Shown: positions 8,730-17,198, numbered from the stretch's first letter. The stretch: DNA of 64,000 nt from Salinispora pacifica CNR114 (GCF_000514775.1 NZ_AZWO01000014.1:62001-126000), one strand, 5' to 3'. Numbers and translations are program-made. The notes: generated by a model not told the origin, from the letters alone.

Positions 8730-9983
8730 GTGCGGAGAGGACTGCTGCTACTAACCGTGATTACGTTCGTGACCTGGGTCGGGGCGAGGATGACGGCCGT
8801 CGCCCTACCCCTGGTCGCACTGGAGGAGACCGGGCAGGCCAGGACCACCGGGCTGGTCGGCGGGATGGCCGGGCTGCCCCTGCTGACGGTGGGCTGGTGG
8901 GGCAAGGGGCTGCGGGACCGCCTCACCGGTGGGCGCACCCTGGCGGTAGTGGCAGGCGTGAACGCCGCCGGGCTCGCCATCGTCCCCGTAGCCTCCCTGG
9001 TGGGTCAGGTCGGGGCGGTCGTGCTGTGCGCCTCGGGCCTGGGGACCGGAATCGCGGGCGCGCTGCTCGGCCCGGCCGAACGGTCCCTGGTCTCCGACCT
9101 CGCCGACGAACACGTCGCCCGTGGGGGCAGGACCGGGCCAGCGAAGTGGTTGGCCTGGCAGGACCTCGCCCACCGGGTCTCAATGATCTTCGCCCCACCC
9201 GCCGGAGCCTGGGCCGTGACCACGTTGGGCGCGAGCTCCCTGCTGTGGTGCCAGACCGCCGTGGTCGCCCTGGCCGCGATCGCCTTCCTGGCCGTCCCCG
9301 CCCGCAGCGCGATACCGCACGAAGGCCAGCGCGGCGGTCCGGGAGCAGCCACGCCGGGACGGCCGGTCTCTGCTCTGGCAGTGCTACGTTCCCACCCGCA
9401 GATCGCGTCCGGCGCGCTCATGGCTGGGGTCGGCGGGATGTGCTGGTTCGGGTTCAGCCTGGGCCTGGCCGTACTCGGGGTCGAGCACGACCGGCCCGGC
9501 GCACTCGTCGCCGCGGGCATGAGCGGGTACGGCGCCGCATCCGTGGCCGCCTCCCTGCTGGTGCCGGTGGTCATCGACCGCCTGCCGCGTATGACCGCGA
9601 TGCTGCTCTCCTGGGTCGTGCTCGGGGCCGTGTTCGTCGCCCTGCCGCTGGTGGCACCGAGCCTGACCGGTATCGCCGCCGTGGCCGCAGTGGGCGGCGC
9701 CGCGATGCCGTGGGGGATCGCCGCCCTGAACGCTCTGATCAGCGAGCAGACCGACGGCCCCGAACGCCGGGCGGCGTTCACCGCAGAGACAGTCCTGCAC
9801 TCCGGAGGCATCTCCCTGGGGCTGCTGGCTGGTGGAGCCCTGATCGGCTGGGCGGGATCCGAGGCCGTACTCCTGGCCACCGGGCTCCTCCAGATCGCCG
9901 CCGCAGTCGGCGCGGCCGGATGGGCCTGGAGACCCCTCACCAGCAAGCCGCCGAAAGCGGATGCCCGCACGGCCGTCTGCTGA
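8730..9983 (+). CDS. Major facilitator superfamily transporter
   Basis: 417 residues, about 12 predicted membrane helices, no signal peptide beyond the first helix. GTG start at 8730. The pattern of small residues and GxLxGPAERSLVSDLADEHV in the loop after helix 4 resembles drug/proton antiporters of the DHA1 type. Divergent LysR gene adjacent. Probable export of a small molecule; substrate not inferable. Confidence 0.82.
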   Translation: MRRGLLLLTVITFVTWVGARMTAVALPLVALEETGQARTTGLVGGMAGLPLLTVGWWGKGLRDRLTGGRTLAVVAGVNAAGLAIVPVASLVGQVGAVVLCASGLGTGIAGALLGPAERSLVSDLADEHVARGGRTGPAKWLAWQDLAHRVSMIFAPPAGAWAVTTLGASSLLWCQTAVVALAAIAFLAVPARSAIPHEGQRGGPGAATPGRPVSALAVLRSHPQIASGALMAGVGGMCWFGFSLGLAVLGVEHDRPGALVAAGMSGYGAASVAASLLVPVVIDRLPRMTAMLLSWVVLGAVFVALPLVAPSLTGIAAVAAVGGAAMPWGIAALNALISEQTDGPERRAAFTAETVLHSGGISLGLLAGGALIGWAGSEAVLLATGLLQIAAAVGAAGWAWRPLTSKPPKADARTAVC

Positions 9984-10252
9984 CCTTCAGGTGGCAAGTT
10001 GTAACGACCTCACCGATGAGCAGCGGGCCAGGTCCACTCTGGTGCCTGTGTCGACGGCGGGCGGACAGTGGCGGGAACACCGACAGGTCACGACGGGGAT
10101 GCGTGGTAGCTGCGCGCCCGGATCCACCTGGCCGCAGACGCCCGCGACCCGCCAGCGGTGATCCTCCTGGCCCCTGGCCGGGCCAAGGCCACTGCCCTCG
10201 ACCGGGGGCTCCTAAGCCCGGACCGGCTATCTCCACCGCTGAGCACACCTGA

Positions 10253-10717
10253 ACTGGCTGCGCGGCGCCAGGACCTGGGTCACCACGAGCAACTAAAGCC
10301 CTGCATGGGCTGCATGCCTCGGCCGATACCTGGGTCCAGATCACCGCGATCGCCGAAGCTCTCGGCCAGGGACGACCACACAACCTCACCGTTGACGGCC
10401 GCCACACGTACTATGTGCTAGCCGGCAACACCCCGGTCCTCGTTCACAACTGCGGTAATGATCAAGGGGTCTATATCTTCCAGGATAAGAAGGCGGGGTT
10501 GCCGTACGTTGGTCAAGCTGCCAGTTTCCAGGATCGGCTAGGCAAGCATGCCCGAAGGGGTCGGCGGGATCCTGATGGGCATGTTATTTGTATCCATGTA
10601 TGCGGTTCTCAGGCGAAACGTGAGGCTGTTGAGGCAGATGTGATTGAGCTGCTGGGCGGAAAGGAGAGGTTGGCTAACGAGAAAAATTCGCCCGGATTGA
10701 AACGAAGGTTTCCTTGA
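10253..10717 (+). CDS. Cassette 1: HINT tail fused to GIY-YIG nuclease toxin (orphan C-terminus)
   Basis: An open frame without its own credible start runs from 10253. It reads ADTWVQITAIAEALG, then PHNLTVDGRHTYYVLAGN and TPVLVHNC, which is the end of a pretoxin HINT/intein-like domain. After the N-C junction comes a complete small toxin. GVYIF and YVGQA are the GIY and YIG halves, followed by RLGKHAR and a downstream glutamate (VEADVIE), the catalytic pattern of GIY-YIG nucleases. The GTG at 10415 could start a free toxin of about 100 residues. The 3' half has much lower GC and different codon use from the chromosome. Its immunity gene follows with overlap. The toxin frame is intact, so this cassette could be functional if joined to a delivery protein. 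Confidence 0.7.
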   Translation, partial: TGCAAPGPGSPRATKALHGLHASADTWVQITAIAEALGQGRPHNLTVDGRHTYYVLAGNTPVLVHNCGNDQGVYIFQDKKAGLPYVGQAASFQDRLGKHARRGRRDPDGHVICIHVCGSQAKREAVEADVIELLGGKERLANEKNSPGLKRRFP

Positions 10718-10725
10718 GGATTGCG

Positions 10726-11172
10726 ATGACCTTTCAAGAGTTCTGGCGTCTCATTGCCTTGATCGGCGGATATCCAGTCGCCGACGAGCGCGAACCCTTT
10801 AGGGCGCTGGAAGAGGAGTTGGCTGGCAGGGAGATGGAGGAAATAACTTCCTTCGAAGATCTTCTTGCCAGTGCTCTCTTTCGTTTAGATCGTAGAACTT
10901 ATGCTGATCTTCCGACCATAGACACCGGCAGAAGTCAATCAAGCGATTCGTTCCTCTATAATCGTTGTGCGGTGGTGGTTGCAGGTGAGGTGGCCTATGA
11001 GTCGGTCTTGGCCGGTTCTCGGTCCTTTCAAGACTACACTCACTCCTGCCTCCCAAGCTCGGAGCGGATCCTTTACGTCGCTCAAAGGGCGCACGAGAGA
11101 AAGACGGGAACTCCTTGGGAGTATGTTTCTGCGGTTGATTACGAGACGGGGTCTAATGAGTCTGAGTGGTAG
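10726..11172 (+). CDS. Cassette 1 immunity protein, DUF4240-like
   Basis: Likely cytoplasmic antidote to the GIY-YIG toxin. The sequence has the DUF4240 look: FQEFWRLIALI near the start, LEEELAGREMEEITSFEDLL, and the late block DSFLYNRCAVVVAGEVAYE. The ATG at 10726 is preferred over the TTG at 10714 because GAGGA (10716-10720) sits 5 nt ahead. That ribosome site overlaps the toxin stop codon, so toxin and antidote are coupled. Composition is AT-richer than flanking genes, consistent with transfer. Confidence 0.72.
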   Translation: MTFQEFWRLIALIGGYPVADEREPFRALEEELAGREMEEITSFEDLLASALFRLDRRTYADLPTIDTGRSQSSDSFLYNRCAVVVAGEVAYESVLAGSRSFQDYTHSCLPSSERILYVAQRAHERKTGTPWEYVSAVDYETGSNESEW

Positions 11173-11343
11173 TTGTCGAATGGTGTGTCGTTCCTGCTTT
11201 CCCAAGAATTGCTAGCACGAACCGAACTGGTCGACGCAGAGTATCGCCGCTATCGCTTTCATGCGGGGCCTCCTACCCTTTCGGCGTGCGGCGACGTGCG
11301 CTGGCATATGTTGGTGGCGGAAGCTACACAGGGAGCTGGGTAG
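11173..11343 (+). CDS. Small ORF in frame after the DUF4240 stop; possible immunity remnant
   Basis: Directly after the TAG of the immunity gene, and in the same frame, a TTG opens 56 codons (SFLLSQELLARTELVDAEYR...VRWHMLVAEATQGAG). The coherent protein-like composition suggests a real gene end, either a broken third gene of the cassette or a former extension of DUF4240. I do not recognise the family. Confidence 0.35.
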   Translation: MSNGVSFLLSQELLARTELVDAEYRRYRFHAGPPTLSACGDVRWHMLVAEATQGAG

Positions 11344-11345
11344 AC

Positions 11346-11591
11346 ATGAGCGACGGCTCCACGCAGGTCAAGAGCTTTATGGTGGGCCTGGTCCATGGAT
11401 CCGTGAGCCGAGAAGAAGCCGCAAACTGGGCCATGGCACGGCTCAAAGATGAATCAGCGGACTACTCCTCCGACGCAAACCTTTGGGCGGCACTCGACCG
11501 GTTGGCTGGCGCCGACCTCCAGCAGGGACCGGGGATGTATCTCCATGGCGAGGAGGATTTCCGCTCCTGGCTGGCCGACTTCGATGGCTAG
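11346..11591 (+). CDS. Orphan immunity-like small protein
   Basis: An 81-residue acidic protein (FMVGLVHGSVSREEAANWAM, LWAALDRLAGADLQQGPG, YLHGEEDFRSWLADF). Small helical proteins of this pattern are commonly found beside polymorphic toxins in actinomycetes, where they are taken as immunity proteins. No toxin frame precedes it, only the small remnant at 11173-11343, so it is an orphan antidote or belongs to a lost toxin. ATG chosen because the preceding frame is not homologous-looking and the TAG at 11341 lies just before it. Confidence 0.55.
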   Translation: MSDGSTQVKSFMVGLVHGSVSREEAANWAMARLKDESADYSSDANLWAALDRLAGADLQQGPGMYLHGEEDFRSWLADFDG

Positions 11592-11763
11592 TCGACGAGC
11601 GGGAGCAGATTCGCGTACGAGTGGCGACAGCATAAGGGCACATCGAGAACGGAGTTACGGCGGCGAACATATACAACGCGATGCCCTGCCGTCGGCTGCC
11701 CTTGGCGTCCGAAGCGAATGCGCAGCGTGACGGCCGTCTGTACAGGTTCGTGGTGGTCCGCCT

Positions 11764-12075
11764 GCGTTGCCGTCACGGTTGCCGTCAGCATCGCAGCACG
11801 AATCTAATTCGTCTCGATTAATTGCGGCGGGGTCGTGGCTGGACATGGGTGCTCGGTGGCGTGCCGCGTAGCGGTGCGGCGTCGATCCCCGGAACCACTT
11901 GCCGTGGGTGATCGGCGAAGGGATCGTCACGGCCTCGACCGGTAGGTTGACCTTGCTCTTGGTTGGCGGCACGGCCTTGGTAGGCGTGCGCGCGGAGCCG
12001 GAACGGCTGTAGCGCGTGCGCGGCCCGGCGTCAGCCGGGCCGTCTTGATTCTGTAAAGCAGTTTTGAGCCAGCCG
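11764..12075 (+). repeat. Intercassette module, copy A
   Basis: Begins with the 10-nt word GTTGCCGTCA twice at 12-nt spacing (11766-11787). It includes CGGTGGCGTGCCGCGTAGCGG and a GCGTGCGCGCGG block, then the hairpin at 12021-12042, and ends in AAGCAGTTTTG. The same order recurs at 15121-15385 (shortened) and 17848-18165. No gene is visible. Confidence 0.7.
12021..12050 (+). terminator. Intrinsic terminator in module A
   Basis: CGGCCCGGC / GCCGGGCCG stem with GTCA loop, followed by the T-rich TCTTGATT. The same stem with different loops is found at 15325 and 18115. Confidence 0.7.
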
Positions 12076-12220
12076 GATCTTGGTCGACATCGAAGCCATG
12101 AACCACGCCCTACACCCCGACGACACCGACCCGGACGACGACACCCCACTCACCGGCAACTGAGGCCCACCCGTCAGCGGCGCTCCGACCTGACCCAGCA
12201 CGGTCTTGGTTGGGGTGTCG

Positions 12221-12454
12221 CTACTCGTTGTGTAGTGCGGCCGAGCGTTGCCAGGCGAGGAACCGTGTGTGGAGTACTCCTGATGGGGTGTGGGGTAGGT
12301 CTTCGGATGCTTGGACCAGGTATGCCGACAGGTGCAGTATCAGCGACACCCGGGCACCGGTGAACTCCGCCACGAGCTGCCGTTTCCGGGTCCGGCACGG
12401 CCACGGCACCCCGCATCCCGCACAGACCCACTGCGGCCGTATCGGCTGATGCAT
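12221..12454 (-). CDS. Small Cys-motif protein common in Micromonosporaceae
   Basis: A 77-residue protein starting at the ATG 12454: QPIRPQWVCAGCGVPWPC supplies a C-x2-C-x5-C pattern that may bind zinc, then a helical part (ARVSLILHLSAYLVQASEDLP...LHTRFLAWQRS). I recall short proteins of this form in many Micromonosporaceae genomes, often close to XRE regulators. Function unknown. It is divergent from the XRE-NUDIX operon at 12721, and the spacer 12455-12720 shows nothing further. Confidence 0.6.
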   Translation of the reverse strand: MHQPIRPQWVCAGCGVPWPCRTRKRQLVAEFTGARVSLILHLSAYLVQASEDLPHTPSGVLHTRFLAWQRSAALHNE

Positions 12455-12720
12455 CGACAACAACCCCACCACCCTCCCGGATCGTTGGAAGAGGGAAGAG
12501 GCCACCACGCAGCCCGCGACCGGGCCGCTCCCCGTCTCCGGCGGCAGCCCCTTCCCCCTGGCGCCCACCAGCCCGGCGAAAGTGCCGCAAGCGAACCGGC
12601 GAGGCCCTTGCCGCCGAACCTACGAACCAACCCCGGGACACCCCAACGTCCCGACAGACACCATGCTGGACACTTCCACGACCCTGGTGCGTCCCGTCGT
12701 GTCCACTACCGTGGGACGGT

Positions 12721-13467
12721 ATGAGTCACCGCCTCCGCGCGGCCATGCTCCGCGCCCACCTCAACCCCGCCGCCCTCGCCGAAGCCGTCGGTGTCGACGT
12801 CAAAACCGTCACCCGGTGGCTCACCGGCCGGATCCCGCACCAGCGCACCCGCCTGGCCGTCGCCGACGCCCTCGGTGAAACCGAAGCCGACCTGTGGCCG
12901 CAGACCCGGCCCGACCAGGCGCCCGGTGCGGAAGCCACCGCCGAGGTCGTCGCCGCCTACGCCCGCCGCGCCGACATCGGCCACCACGTCTGGGCGGATC
13001 TACTCACCGGCGCCACCACCCGCATCGACCTGCTCGGCTACGCCTACCCATTCCTCCTAGAGTTGCTCCCCCACACCATGCAACTCATCACCGACAAAGC
13101 CACCAACGGCGCCCAGGTTCGGCTCGCGTTCGCCGACCCCGACTGCCCACACGTCACCGAACGCGACAACCTGGAACAGATGGGCGGCACCCTCCCCGGC
13201 CGCATCCGCAACGCCCTCAACTTCTGCGAACCCCTCCACCAGGTGCCCGGCGTCCACATCGGCCTGCACACCGTGCACCTGTACAACTCGGTGTTCCGCT
13301 TCGACCACCAAATGATCGTCACCCCACACCTGTACCGCGCCCGCGGCTACCAACACCCCGCCCTACACCTACGCGAACTCTCCCCGCACGGCATCTTCGC
13401 CGCCCACGCCGACCAATTCGAACAGATCTGGCAAACCACCACCCCCTACCCCACGCACACCCCGTGA
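12721..13467 (+). CDS. XRE-family regulator with C-terminal sensor domain
   Basis: 248 residues. The N-terminal HTH reads LRAHLNPAALAEAVGVDVKTVTRWL followed by IPHQRTRLAVADALGE, a classic Cro/C1 fold that also resembles helix-turn-helix domains reading a promoter in response to nutrients. The C-terminal ~160 residues (VWADLLTGATTRIDLLGYAY...) resemble the phospholipase-D-like/sensor part often found in actinobacterial XRE proteins paired with NUDIX enzymes. Its stop codon overlaps the GTG of the NUDIX gene. Composition is high-GC like the chromosome, unlike the toxin cassettes on either side. Confidence 0.75.
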   Translation: MSHRLRAAMLRAHLNPAALAEAVGVDVKTVTRWLTGRIPHQRTRLAVADALGETEADLWPQTRPDQAPGAEATAEVVAAYARRADIGHHVWADLLTGATTRIDLLGYAYPFLLELLPHTMQLITDKATNGAQVRLAFADPDCPHVTERDNLEQMGGTLPGRIRNALNFCEPLHQVPGVHIGLHTVHLYNSVFRFDHQMIVTPHLYRARGYQHPALHLRELSPHGIFAAHADQFEQIWQTTTPYPTHTP

Positions 13468-13937
13468 CCGGCCGCCGCGACCACTACCACGACCCCCACG
13501 CCCCCACCCCGAACAGCCTCATCCCCGGCGCCGCCGCCATCATCACCGACCCACACGGCCGCATCCTGCTGCAACGACGCACCGACTCCGGCAACTGGTC
13601 CCTCCCCGGCGGCACCATGAACATCGGCGAAACCCTCCAACAATGCGCCATCCGCGAGGTCAAAGAAGAAACCGGCCTCGACATCGCCATCACCGGCCTC
13701 CTCGGCATCTACACCGACCCCGCACACGTCATCGCCTACCCCGACGGCGAGGTGCGGCAGGAGTTCACCATCACCTACCTCGCCCGAGCCACCGGCGGCA
13801 CACTCACCGCCAGCGACGAATCCACCGACCTCCGCTACATCCACCCCACCGAGTTCGACCACATCCCCATCCACGACACCGTCCGACTCCGACTCCACCA
13901 CCACGCCGAGCACCGCGACATCCCCTACCTTGGATAA
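13464..13937 (+). CDS. NUDIX hydrolase
   Basis: 157 residues from the GTG at 13464, which overlaps the XRE stop (GTGA). The NUDIX box is complete: GGTMNIGETLQQCAIREVKEETGL, with the REVKEE metal-binding core. It hydrolyses a nucleoside diphosphate linked to some moiety X; the substrate is not evident. Coupling with the XRE gene suggests the pair senses and clears one metabolite. A 22-nt GTTGCCGTCA-type pair (13987-14008) follows within 50 bp. Confidence 0.85.
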   Translation: MTGRRDHYHDPHAPTPNSLIPGAAAIITDPHGRILLQRRTDSGNWSLPGGTMNIGETLQQCAIREVKEETGLDIAITGLLGIYTDPAHVIAYPDGEVRQEFTITYLARATGGTLTASDESTDLRYIHPTEFDHIPIHDTVRLRLHHHAEHRDIPYLG

Positions 13938-14033
13938 GGTCGGCCATCGATGCCAAGGTCGCTGAAGGGCGAGGACGTCTCCCCGGGTTGCCGTCACCGT
14001 CGCCGTCAACACCGATAAGTTTCGATGTTGTGC

Positions 14034-14120
14034 GTTGGCGCTACGCACGAAAGGCCGGGTGAAACGCCATGAACACGTAAGTCACACTACGTGACGGGCT
14101 GAAAATCCCACACGTACTAT
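14034..14120 (+). repeat. Leader repeat, copy 1 (cassette 2)
   Basis: About 87 bp nearly identical to 19373-19459. It contains the interrupted palindrome CACGTA-N8-TACGTG (14074-14093) and leads straight into the HTYYV codons. An in-frame TGA at 14100 separates it from the toxin frame, so it cannot encode an upstream fusion as it stands. Confidence 0.75.
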
Positions 14121-14478
14121 GTGCTAGCCGGCAACACCCCTGTACTCGTACATAACACTGGGTGGGGTACGGGCGCGAAGCGTGGCCCGAAGCCTGCGGG
14201 AACAGGGCCACACAACCTAAATCGAGGCGGTCGGACGGTCGGTTACCGATGGTGAGACATTGCAGGTGGGGTGCACTTCCGGAACAGCGATTGCTACACC
14301 CGGCGGATTTAAGGGATCGCGCCGCCCGGATATTCTTATCCGTCGCCCCGATGGCTCGATCTATGAAATCAACGTTGGCAAGCAGGCGGCAAGCGGAGCT
14401 CCTATTAAGCGAGAGGCACAAGCTATTTCCGACCTTGAAGGAGCTGGAATCGAGATGCACTTTGTGCCCTACAATTGA
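14103..14478 (+). pseudogene. Cassette 2: HINT seam plus restriction-endonuclease-like toxin, frameshifted
   Basis: HTYYVLAGN and TPVLVHNTG open at 14109 but the frame stops at 14253-14255 (GYRW-stop). The following frame continues a coherent domain: TLQVGCTSGTAIATPGG, RRPDILIRRPDGSIYEINV, KREAQAISDLEGAGIEMHFV. The RPDILIRRPDG...E-I-N-V pattern is the core of PD-(D/E)xK-like nuclease toxins. A single-base insertion near 14243-14252 would explain the shift. A free start (TTG 14260) gives the domain alone. Low GC relative to the chromosome. A sequencing error is possible. Confidence 0.6.
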
Positions 14479-14484
14479 GGCGTG

Positions 14485-15018
14485 ATGACGAAGATCTCCA
14501 TTCAGTTCCATGCTGGTCGGGATGAGATTGCTACGTGGGTAGCCGGTTGGGCTCAAGAGTTTGGACTGGCGGTTGCTGTCGAGTCATTTTTCCCCAAGTA
14601 CAGTGCGCGTTTGTGCAGCATAGACGGTCTTGCTGCCGAACTTGACGGTTTATCCGACACCAGTCGAGTTTCTCTCGGCCTGATGCCAATGGATCTTTCA
14701 GCTGCGTCGGCACTCGACTTTATGCGAACGAACCCGAACGTGCTTACGGTGTCTCTCGGAATGCAGTCGCAAGCTGAGCTTCGCGAGGCCACGCTAAGTG
14801 CAATGACAGATGATAGTGAAAGCATCAGAATATGGCAGGCGATACGGGTTAGGCTTAAAGGGTCGCTGCTCAGCGGCTCTACCGTCGTTAACCCCACTTT
14901 CGGGGCAGGGCAGCGTACAAAGGGACACTACTATTCCGCTGGTGCCCGGGAGCTGGCTAAGCGCGGAGTTCGTCTGCTAGCTCCTGCGGGTTGGAATGAG
15001 TACCGACTGGACGATTGA
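14485..15018 (+). CDS. Cassette 2 immunity protein
   Basis: 178 residues, 4 to 6 nt behind the toxin domain. ATG 14485 or GTG 14482, both served by GAGG just upstream. Sequence (ISIQFHAGRDEIATWVAGWAQEFGL...) is a mixed alpha/beta cytoplasmic protein without membrane segments. I do not recognise the family; the immunity call follows from its place after the toxin domain and its composition, which matches that of the toxin. Confidence 0.6.
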   Translation: MTKISIQFHAGRDEIATWVAGWAQEFGLAVAVESFFPKYSARLCSIDGLAAELDGLSDTSRVSLGLMPMDLSAASALDFMRTNPNVLTVSLGMQSQAELREATLSAMTDDSESIRIWQAIRVRLKGSLLSGSTVVNPTFGAGQRTKGHYYSAGARELAKRGVRLLAPAGWNEYRLDD

Positions 15019-15120
15019 GTCTCCAGAACATGCACGCCGCGAACTGGTGCGCCGGTTCATTGGATGCCAGGATTACGCTGTGTAGTCGATGGGTGTCCGC
15101 GGCCGCTGGCGTCTGGTGAC

Positions 15121-15385
15121 GTTGCCGTCATCGTTGCCGTCAGCCGGACGCCTCATCCAACCGTATAGCTGGCGTGTCGGGGTCGCGTCCCATTCCGGGG
15201 TCGCTGTGGAGGCTGGTTGGGGAGTTTCGTCTCGCCTACGCTCGGTTGGGCCATCGGGGCCGTGAGTAGATGGCGCGGCGTTGGTGGCGTGCGCGCGGGG
15301 CCGTAGGCATGTAGCGCGTGCGCGCGGCCCGGCGTCACCTACAGCCGGGCCGTTCTTGATTTAGTGAAGCAGTTTTGGACCAAAC
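15121..15385 (+). repeat. Intercassette module, copy B (shortened)
   Basis: GTTGCCGTCA pair at 15121-15142, GCGTGCGCGCGGGGCC block at 15287, terminator stem at 15325-15352 and AAGCAGTTTTGGACC at the end, in the same order as copies A and C. Confidence 0.7.
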
Positions 15386-15892
15386 CCCACTTCGTGCGTC
15401 GCCTACTACTGGTTGCTTCTGGACAAGCTTCGGTCGTCTTGGCTGCTCTGGGTGGCGCGGTGGCGGGTTGGGCACCGTCAGGTGCCCACCCGGCGGCGTC
15501 GGCGTCGGCGGGACCACGCAGTGGGCTCCGGGTCAAGGGGCGCCCGTAGGACGGTCGCAGGCGGCGCGTAGCGCCCCTTGAGGCCGGAGGGGTGACCCTC
15601 ATATGCTCGCGCCGCCCATACGTCGTCGTTTGCGGCTGGACCGGCTGTCTAAGACGAGGGTGTCGAGGACGCCAACTGGGACGCTCCTGGCGCCTTCGGC
15701 CTGCCGTGGCGTGCGCTGGTGTCCGTGTTGCCGTCAACCAGGTCCTGCACCGAGGGCCGACACGGTTGAGGTCGATGAAAGTCCAGGTCAACGACATGCC
15801 ACCGTGGGTCACTCTCCGCGCTGGCCGCGAGAATTCCACACGTACTATGTGCTAGTCGGCAACACGCCGGTCCTCGTACACAATACGGGGGG
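15287..15892 (+). repeat. About 600-bp duplicated block, copy 1
   Basis: This stretch recurs almost colinearly at 18077-18678, with substitutions and small indels. Both run from the terminator block through ATGCTCGCGCCGCCCATACG and ATGAAAGTCCAGGTCAACG to the HTYYV seam. Short frames inside are poorly conserved between copies, so I do not call a gene. A decayed fragment of a third copy occurs at 20731-20900. Confidence 0.75.
15325..15361 (+). terminator. Intrinsic terminator in module B
   Basis: CGGCCCGGC / GCCGGGCCG stem (15325-15333, 15344-15352), loop of 10 nt, followed by TTCTTGATTT. It would end transcription of the cassette 2 immunity gene. Confidence 0.7.
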
Positions 15893-16158
15893 GGGAGACG
15901 ACAGCTGGAATCCCGCCTGGGGTCCTAAACCGGACTGGAACCCGGAGACGCGGATGACGATGGATATCGTACCCCCCGCGGAAATCAAGCTCAAAATAAA
16001 TCGTTCGATGATGCGATTCATGAGGCTGAGAGGAGATCGGCAGGACCCTTTCGCCAGCTGAGAGGCGATCGGTGCACGAAGCGATCACTAAGCAGGGATA
16101 CGGCTATCACCAAATTGTTGACGAGGCCGTGGGACGTTTTAGGAGGGGGGCGTACTGA
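15837..16158 (+). pseudogene. Cassette 3: HINT seam plus toxin domain with two frameshifts
   Basis: HTYYVLVGN and TPVLVHNTGGG start at 15837, with a run of nine G at 15887-15895. The domain continues as WGPKPDWNPETRMTMDIVPP and EIKLKINRS in frame. It then switches to DAIHEAERRSAGPFRQLRGDR one frame over, and ends in the third frame as HEAITKQGYGYHQIVDEAVG...RGAY-stop (16156-16158). The shifts agree with two single-base deletions. The original frame stops at 16061. Toxin family not recognised. The stop codon abuts the ATG of the antidote. Confidence 0.6.
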
Positions 16159-16659
16159 ATGTCGGAAGCCGCCGAACTGATCCGATCGATGATCGGCCTT
16201 GGCCTGTCAGGCATTGGCAGGGCCCTAAATATGGGAGTGTTCTCCTTCGGGGCTGACGTGGCCTGGGTTGAATCAGATACGGGGGCCTCTCCTACGGGAA
16301 GTGAGTACGCAATCCATGCACAATGTCCTTTTAGGCTGACGAGAGGGGGTCGTATTTTGGTTGGATCCAATGACGTCCTGCCTTCCCGTGAGGTCATGAC
16401 CGATTCCATCGGTCGCGATCCCGAAAAGGAATCCGTAACCGCCTTCGACGTTGTCGCTGATCGTATTGTCAAAGCAACCCGGTCATCCCCGCTCGTCGTC
16501 CGTGATGTAAGAATCACAAAGTCGGGTGATCTGCGTGTAGACCTATCGGATCGGGTCGCGATAGAGGCATTTCCGGCTAGCGGCAGCCCATCTGAGGCGT
16601 GGCGGCTCTTCAGGCGAGGGGAAGAACATTTGGTGTTTCCCTCGGACTTCGATGTGTAG
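16159..16659 (+). CDS. Cassette 3 immunity protein
   Basis: 166 residues starting directly at the toxin stop (TGAATG), with GGAGGGGGG upstream as ribosome site. The protein ends with the block SEAWRLFRRGEEHLVFP, which I associate with immunity proteins of actinobacterial polymorphic toxins. No membrane segment. The frame is fully intact although its toxin is broken. Confidence 0.65.
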   Translation: MSEAAELIRSMIGLGLSGIGRALNMGVFSFGADVAWVESDTGASPTGSEYAIHAQCPFRLTRGGRILVGSNDVLPSREVMTDSIGRDPEKESVTAFDVVADRIVKATRSSPLVVRDVRITKSGDLRVDLSDRVAIEAFPASGSPSEAWRLFRRGEEHLVFPSDFDV

Positions 16660-16751
16660 TAGGTTAGCTCGCAGTTATCGAAAATGCGCCTGATGGAGTA
16701 GCCGTAATGGGCGCTTGATCGGATTAGCGTGGCCGCTATGCCTGTCCCTGA

Positions 16752-17198
16752 TGGAGGCAACGCCGAAGTTCGACGCCGTTTGCGAGGAGACGCTCCACGG
16801 TCTACAACCCTACCGTCGCCGACATCCACACGTACTATGTGCTCGCCGGCAACACCCCGGTCCTCGTCCACAACGAGGGTGGCGACAGCTTGAACCCGTG
16901 GAGCAATTCGCGGGAATGGACACAAGGTCGCGTACCTACAAGTGGCGGCCCTGAGAACGGTGTCCTCTATCGGCGAGGGGCTGGCGGCGCTATTGTCGAC
17001 TGGGGTGTGTATAACGAGAGGGGGAACCTTCGGTATCGGGTAGATCTTTTCGGTGCCGCACATGGCGGTGTAGAGACTCCTCATTGGCAGCCTTATCGCG
17101 AAAACACAAATCCGAAGACCGGAAAGGTATTTGCACAGGAAACGGGTGAAGCGTTTTCGGGTGCAGGCCCAGTGGGAGAACCGCCCTGTGGTTTCTGA
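16752..17198 (+). CDS. Cassette 4: HINT tail plus type-24-like polymorphic toxin (orphan C-terminus)
   Basis: The frame is open from 16752 and reads STVYNPTVADIHTYYVLAG before TPVLVHNEG, so the last HINT strands are kept. The toxin part (GGPENGVLYRRGAGGAIVDW, YRVDLFGAAHGGVETPHWQP, YRENTNPKTGKVF) matches what I remember of bacterial toxin 24: a conserved R...H...H pattern ahead of a T-N-P turn. GTG 16839 could serve as start. With cassette 1 this is the only toxin frame without an interruption. No promoter or secretion region is visible upstream, and 16660-16751 holds nothing else. Confidence 0.65.
   Translation, partial: WRQRRSSTPFARRRSTVYNPTVADIHTYYVLAGNTPVLVHNEGGDSLNPWSNSREWTQGRVPTSGGPENGVLYRRGAGGAIVDWGVYNERGNLRYRVDLFGAAHGGVETPHWQPYRENTNPKTGKVFAQETGEAFSGAGPVGEPPCGF

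Noticed and set aside
8669..10252. 527-codon frame overlapping the MFS gene
   Set aside because: Arg/Gly/Pro-rich out-of-frame reading of the transporter, no domain signature.
15603..15836. Coding gene ahead of the cassette 3 seam
   Set aside because: The frame is not kept in the duplicated copy at 18390-18630, where stops interrupt it.
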